Source of the DNA: an uncultured Eubacteriales bacterium
Lineage (GTDB): Bacteria > Bacillota > Clostridia > Peptostreptococcales > Anaerovoracaceae
DNA: 18,532 bases
Assembly: GCA_900540145.1 (NCBI GenBank)
Contig: UQEW01000047.1
Coordinates: 1-18,532 of the forward strand
Direction: 5' to 3'
A program made the translations under genes and the position numbers. Positions 15,572 to 18,532 of the stretch are shown one piece after another (the first letter of the stretch is position 1; every line of letters starts with the position of its first letter). The notes beneath the pieces were generated by a model. It made no database searches and was not told the origin of the DNA. It worked only from the letters and a program-made list of their open reading frames with translations.

Positions 15572-15981
15572 TTATGGGATATTTGGAAATCCATTATGAA
15601 CCAGAATGTACCGACAGTGTACTTACTTGTATCGGATTGGGCTATGGAAAATTCCTGTCTGATTTAGCTTTTACGGCAGACAGTGAATATAAACAGGACG
15701 ACGGCTATCCAGAAACACTTTTCCATGAGAGAATGTCAGATTTGCTGGAAGATTTGTCAGAAGATTATCTGGAAATGCCGTTGTTGTTTTCCGTGGAGCT
15801 TCCCGCACACATGGCGAACCTGCTGGGCTGTCTTTTCCGCTATACGTTTCTTGTTATGGACAGGGAGCATTTCAGACAGGTATGCCGTGAATACGAGATT
15901 GACAAGGATATCGTCAGAAAATGCCTTTCAAGAGATACTGACTGTATCGTAGTTTATACGGGCATGACAAGGATAGGCTGA
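15568..15981 (+). CDS. Acidic protein of unknown function between ftsK and oriT
   Basis: A 137-residue protein that I do not recognise. It is acidic in its middle (LLEDLSEDYLEMP), has no signal peptide or membrane segment, and holds a hydrophobic stretch SVELPAHMANLLGCLFRYTF. Its ATG overlaps the stop of the ATPase gene by 4 bp and has AAAGGAG 5 bases upstream; a second ATG two codons in is also possible. Tight coupling to the ATPase suggests a part in conjugation or its control. Tn916 itself has oriT immediately after Orf21, so this gene is an extra relative to that element. Base use matches the backbone less well than the ATPase does, but not strongly. No function is offered. Confidence 0.7.
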   Translation: MIMGYLEIHYEPECTDSVLTCIGLGYGKFLSDLAFTADSEYKQDDGYPETLFHERMSDLLEDLSEDYLEMPLLFSVELPAHMANLLGCLFRYTFLVMDREHFRQVCREYEIDKDIVRKCLSRDTDCIVVYTGMTRIG

Positions 15982-16216
15982 ACCACTGACGGCTGGAACG
16001 GTCAGCGGAGCGACCCAGACCGTGTAAGCCGTCCTGTGGAGCAGGGCTTGCCCTGCTCCACGAAAGAAGCCCCTCGGTATCTAACAGAGGGGCACAATTC
16101 CGCTGGAAACTACGGTCAAAAAGTCTGGAAATCCCGCTAGGCATAAGGGTTTTCGCTCAATCCTAGCTGACTGTGACAATCGGCGGAAAATATCACAGAT
16201 TTCTAAAATTACACGA
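15982..16216 (+). other. oriT: oriT region with relaxase inverted repeat
   Basis: The gene-free 235 bp between the ATPase-side genes and the relaxase is where Tn916 has oriT. GCCCCTC (16069-16075) and GAGGGGC (16087-16093) flank GGTATCTAACA. This matches the GC-rich inverted repeat with internal CTAACA known from ICEBs1 and Tn916 oriT. A perfect 12-bp stem with a 2-nt loop (16036-16047 with 16050-16061), CTGAC/GTCAG (15986-15990 with 16001-16005) and GCTAGG/CCTAGC (16136-16141 with 16162-16167) add further structure. Strand and nick position are inferred by analogy. Confidence 0.85.
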
Positions 16217-17422
16217 TTGGGGGTATGCAGGCTGAATGAAAGCACCTTTATAACTGCCTTGAAAGAGAAACGCCTATCTTACGGCGTGTCCCAGACAAGG
16301 CTTGCTATCATGGCTGGTATCAGCCGTGAACATCTGAACCGTATCGAAACGGGAAAGGTCAACTTCACGGACGATATGCAGGACAAGCTCATGGAAGCCG
16401 TCGAGAAATTCAATCCCGACGCTCCCATGTTCCTGCTGTTCGACTATGTGCGTATCCGTTTTCCCACGCTGGATATACAGCACGTTATCAAAGATATATT
16501 GAAGCTCAACATTGACTATATGCTCCATGAGGACTACGGGCATTACAAATACACCGAGCATTACTATCTGGGTGATGTGTTCGTCTACACCTCGCAGGAC
16601 GAGGAAAAAGGCACGCTTCTGGAGCTGAAAGGAAAAGGCTGTCGCCAGTTTGAAAGCTACCTGCTGGCACAGGGGCGTAGCTGGTATGACTTCCTCATGG
16701 ACGCTCTGGTTGAGGACGGTGTGATGAAACGCCTTGACCTTGCGATTAACGACAGGGCGGGCATACTGGATATTCCAGATCTGACCGCCAAATGTAACCG
16801 TGAGGAATGTGTTTCCCTGTTCCGTTCTTTCAAGTCCTATGCTTCGGGCGAGCTGGTGAAGCACAACGAGCAGGACAAAGCGGGCATGGGACACACGCTG
16901 TATATCGGGTCTCTGAAATCGGAAGTCTACTTCTGCTGTTATGAGAAGAACTACGAGCAGTACGCAAAGCTGGGAATACCGATTGAGGAAGCACCCATAA
17001 AGAACCGCTTCGAGATACGACTGAAAGATGAAAGAGCCTATTATGCCGTCCGTGAACTGCTGACCCATTATGACGCAGAACAGACGGCATTTTCTATCAT
17101 CAATCACTATATCCGCTTCGTGGACAGAGAGCCAGAGAAGCGAAAGACAGACTGGAAGCTCAATGACCGCTGGGCGTGGTTTATCGGGAAAGACCGCCCG
17201 CCTATCAAGCTGACAACAGCCCCAGAGCCTTACACACTGGAAAGGACGCTGGGCTGGATAAGCCGACAGGTCGCCCCTGCACTGAAAATGCTGAAAAAGA
17301 TAGACGCTGGCAACAGCACAAGCTATCTGAAAGAGATTGAGGACAACGCAAAGCTGACAGAAAAGCACTTGCAGATAATCAAACAGCAGACAGCTGACAC
17401 AGAGGAACTTATCACAGAGTAA
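16217..17422 (+). CDS. MobT-family relaxase (Tn916 Orf20-type, Rep_trans)
   Basis: A protein of up to 401 residues that should nick oriT and start rolling-circle transfer and replication. An XRE-like helix-turn-helix (about residues 14-50, with SYGVSQTRLAIMAGISREHL) precedes a pT181-type Rep_trans domain. Conserved stretches shared with Tn916 Orf20 include FDYVRIRFPT, LELKGKGCRQFESYLLAQ, DALVEDGVMKRLDLAINDR and TLYIGSLKSEVYF. The start is not ATG: candidates are TTG at 16217 or CTG at 16232, the latter 8 nt after GGGGG, and homologues appear to begin near the ESTF or equivalent segment. It follows oriT directly, as expected. It is followed by AAAGGAG and two small membrane-protein genes in a likely operon. 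Confidence 0.9.
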   Translation: MGVCRLNESTFITALKEKRLSYGVSQTRLAIMAGISREHLNRIETGKVNFTDDMQDKLMEAVEKFNPDAPMFLLFDYVRIRFPTLDIQHVIKDILKLNIDYMLHEDYGHYKYTEHYYLGDVFVYTSQDEEKGTLLELKGKGCRQFESYLLAQGRSWYDFLMDALVEDGVMKRLDLAINDRAGILDIPDLTAKCNREECVSLFRSFKSYASGELVKHNEQDKAGMGHTLYIGSLKSEVYFCCYEKNYEQYAKLGIPIEEAPIKNRFEIRLKDERAYYAVRELLTHYDAEQTAFSIINHYIRFVDREPEKRKTDWKLNDRWAWFIGKDRPPIKLTTAPEPYTLERTLGWISRQVAPALKMLKKIDAGNSTSYLKEIEDNAKLTEKHLQIIKQQTADTEELITE

Positions 17423-17437
17423 AGGAGAATTTGGATT

Positions 17438-17578
17438 ATGGCAGAACTTGTCAAGGACTTAGTGCTGGTATCGCTGGGAATGGGTATCGGTGTCGTCCTT
17501 ATGTGTATCGCACAGGTCAGCAAAATGGCTGACGAACAAATGGAAGAAATCAAAAAAGAAAGGATTGATAAAGAATGA
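17438..17578 (+). CDS. Small DUF3789-like membrane protein
   Basis: A 46-residue protein with one membrane segment (about 8-26, with SLGMGIGVVLMCIAQ) and a charged C-terminal tail. The pattern GxGxGVxxMCIAQVSK matches the short DUF3789 proteins found after the relaxase in Tn916/Tn1549-like elements. AAAGGAG at 17421-17427, right at the relaxase stop, supports the start. Its stop overlaps the next start (ATGA). Function is unknown; a membrane-associated part of conjugation is inferred from position. Confidence 0.75.
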   Translation: MAELVKDLVLVSLGMGIGVVLMCIAQVSKMADEQMEEIKKERIDKE

Positions 17579-17796
17579 ATTTCGGACAGAACTTATACAA
17601 CTGGTTTTTAAGCAACGCCCAGAGCTTAGTGCTGATGGCAATCGTGGTAATCGGTATCTATTTAGGATTTAAGAGAGAGTTTTCTAAGTTAATCGGCTTC
17701 CTTGTGATTGCCTTAATCGCTGTCGGGCTGGTATTCAATGCCGGCGGTGTCAAGGACGTGCTGTTAGAGCTGTTCAACCGTATCATTGGAGCGTAA
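17575..17796 (+). CDS. TcpD-like small conjugation membrane protein
   Basis: A 73-residue protein with two hydrophobic segments (about 17-31 and 38-57) separated by a short positively charged loop KREFSK. It resembles the TcpD family of conjugative elements, which are small inner-membrane parts of the transfer apparatus. It overlaps the previous gene by 4 bp (ATGA), so the two are translated together. An AAAGGA site lies 11 bases upstream. In related elements other transfer genes follow, but here a TIR-like gene with its own promoter comes next. Confidence 0.65.
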   Translation: MNFGQNLYNWFLSNAQSLVLMAIVVIGIYLGFKREFSKLIGFLVIALIAVGLVFNAGGVKDVLLELFNRIIGA

Positions 17797-17810
17797 TGAC
17801 ATAATATTTA

Positions 17811-17839
17811 TTGAACCCTTTTGATTATAATGCTATTAT
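17811..17839 (+). promoter_or_regulatory. Sigma-A-type promoter of the TIR-like gene
   Basis: TTGAAC (17811-17816), exactly 17 nt, then TATTAT (17834-17839). A second, weaker pair (TTGATT at 17821, TATAAA 17 nt later) overlaps it. The site stands 35 bp before the start codon in a sharply A/T-rich stretch. Confidence 0.65.
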
Positions 17840-17874
17840 AAAATATAAAAATATTTAATAAGGGGGCTTAATAT

Positions 17875-18532
17875 ATGTTTTATCAAATCTTGATTGAAAC
17901 AACTGAAAAAGTCGGGAAATCTAAACAAAATAAAACTATTAATGAAATTGACAAAACGAACAAAGAGGAAATTATAAATGATATTCTTGTTCCATATTTA
18001 AAAGAAGAAGAATTTGTTTTTAATGGGTATTTTTTGACAAAAGAGAATGTTACTCGTTTGAAAATTGTTACAACTGAAAAATCTGCAAGAGAATTGGCAA
18101 AATATGAAAACGATCATATGCCTGAAGGATTAATTATGTATGTAGCACCGGAAGATATTTTGAGATATGATAAATATATAACAGATGTAACCAAATCATT
18201 ATTAGCTGAAGCAAAGGAAATAATAGCAAATCCAAAAACAACAGAGATATCCAAGAGTGAGCCTTTAGATAAATCAAAAGTTTTCATTGTTCATGGACAT
18301 GATAACGAAGCAAAGCTCGAAATTGCTCGATTTATAGAACAAATGGGTTTTGAACCTATAATCCTACATGAACAAGCCAGCAAAGGTATGACCATTATAG
18401 AAAAAATTGAAGAGTATTCAAATGTAGGCTTTGGAATTGTTTTATATACACCTTGCGATATCGGGTATGATAAAGATAAAGAAACGGAAAAGATGGCGAG
18501 AGCACGACAAAATGTCGTTTTTGAACATGGAT
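17875..18532 (+). CDS. TIR-like nucleotide-binding protein, partial (cut by window end); probable defence effector
   Basis: 219 codons are present and the frame is open at the window edge. Residues 1 to about 125 form an N-terminal domain I do not recognise. From residue 135 a TIR-like domain begins: KVFIVHGHDNEAK (135-147), SKGMTIIEKIEEYS (169-182) with E176 the probable catalytic glutamate, FGIVLYTPCDIG (186-197) and ARQNVVFEHG at the edge. This is the domain class annotated as predicted nucleotide-binding TIR-like, found in CBASS, Pycsar and TIR-STING-type effectors that destroy NAD+ on infection. The start has AAGGGGG 8 bases upstream. The gene is far A/T-richer than its neighbours and has its own promoter, so it is a separate acquisition. 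Whether a partner sensor follows cannot be seen. Confidence 0.85.
   Translation, partial: MFYQILIETTEKVGKSKQNKTINEIDKTNKEEIINDILVPYLKEEEFVFNGYFLTKENVTRLKIVTTEKSARELAKYENDHMPEGLIMYVAPEDILRYDKYITDVTKSLLAEAKEIIANPKTTEISKSEPLDKSKVFIVHGHDNEAKLEIARFIEQMGFEPIILHEQASKGMTIIEKIEEYSNVGFGIVLYTPCDIGYDKDKETEKMARARQNVVFEHG

Larger units (their letters stand above)
8763..18532. mobile_element. Left part of a Tn916/Tn1549-superfamily integrative conjugative element
   Basis: The order DUF961, DUF961, FtsK-like ATPase, oriT, MobT relaxase, DUF3789, TcpD-like is the conserved regulatory and DNA-processing end of Tn916-type elements. Cargo not part of that backbone is interspersed: an adhesin at the left end, an M23 peptidase between the DUF961 genes and ftsK, and a TIR-like gene after the TcpD-like gene. 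Codon and base use shift from the A-ending style of the chromosome to a more GC-rich style in backbone genes. The left boundary is not precisely placed; it lies between the end of the gltX hairpin (8761) and about 9000. The type IV secretion genes, integrase and right end are beyond the window, so the target repeat could not be checked. Confidence 0.85.

Noticed and set aside
16274..17368. Long minus-strand open frame of 364 codons inside the relaxase gene
   Set aside because: It is fully antisense to a gene with clear relaxase motifs, has no ribosome site or family motif, and reflects the GC-biased third positions of that gene.

Overview
The window joins two kinds of DNA. Positions 1 to about 8760 look like the chromosome of a low-to-moderate GC, spore-forming member of the Clostridia. 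The evidence is several spore genes (a CwlJ-like cortex hydrolase, a GerQ-like coat protein, a SpoVAF/GerA-family membrane protein), strong AGGAGG-type ribosome binding sites and A/T-rich intergenic regions. From just after gltX to the right edge is the left part of an integrative and conjugative element (ICE) of the Tn916/Tn1549 superfamily. It is recognised by its ordered backbone: two DUF961 genes (Tn916 Orf23/Orf22 type), an FtsK/SpoIIIE-like coupling ATPase (Orf21 type), an oriT with the diagnostic GC-rich inverted repeat, the MobT relaxase (Orf20 type), and small membrane proteins of the DUF3789 and TcpD types. The integrase end lies outside the window.

Chromosomal part, left to right: a LtaS-like lipoteichoic acid synthase/sulfatase (minus strand) with a bidirectional terminator; a divergent two-gene spore unit (cwlJ-like, gerQ-like) ending in a strong terminator; a minus-strand pair, spoVAF-like then a long-chain acyl-CoA ligase; and, divergent from that pair, gltX with a textbook sigma-A promoter. 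The gltX terminator hairpin is followed by only two T residues, so the element, or other foreign DNA, probably joins the chromosome there.

Element part: the left end carries a 1014-residue secreted, cell-wall-anchored adhesin (thioester domain, SpaA/Cna-B-like domains, two VaFE-type repeats, APKTG sorting signal), preceded by two tandem hairpins. A roughly 120-nt nested stem structure lies ahead of the two DUF961 genes. A self-contained cassette (promoter, membrane-bound M23 peptidase gene, terminator) sits between the DUF961 genes and ftsK. An unrecognised acidic protein, oriT, the relaxase and two small membrane proteins follow.

The most interesting cargo is at the right edge. An A/T-rich gene with its own promoter encodes an uncharacterised N-terminal domain followed by a TIR-like nucleotide-binding domain of the kind used in anti-phage signalling systems. 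It sits directly after the TcpD-like gene, near the place where Tn916 carries its antirestriction gene ardA. It is cut by the window end. Together the element appears to combine DNA processing (MobT, oriT, FtsK), envelope functions (adhesin, M23 peptidase) and probable defence cargo (TIR-like gene).
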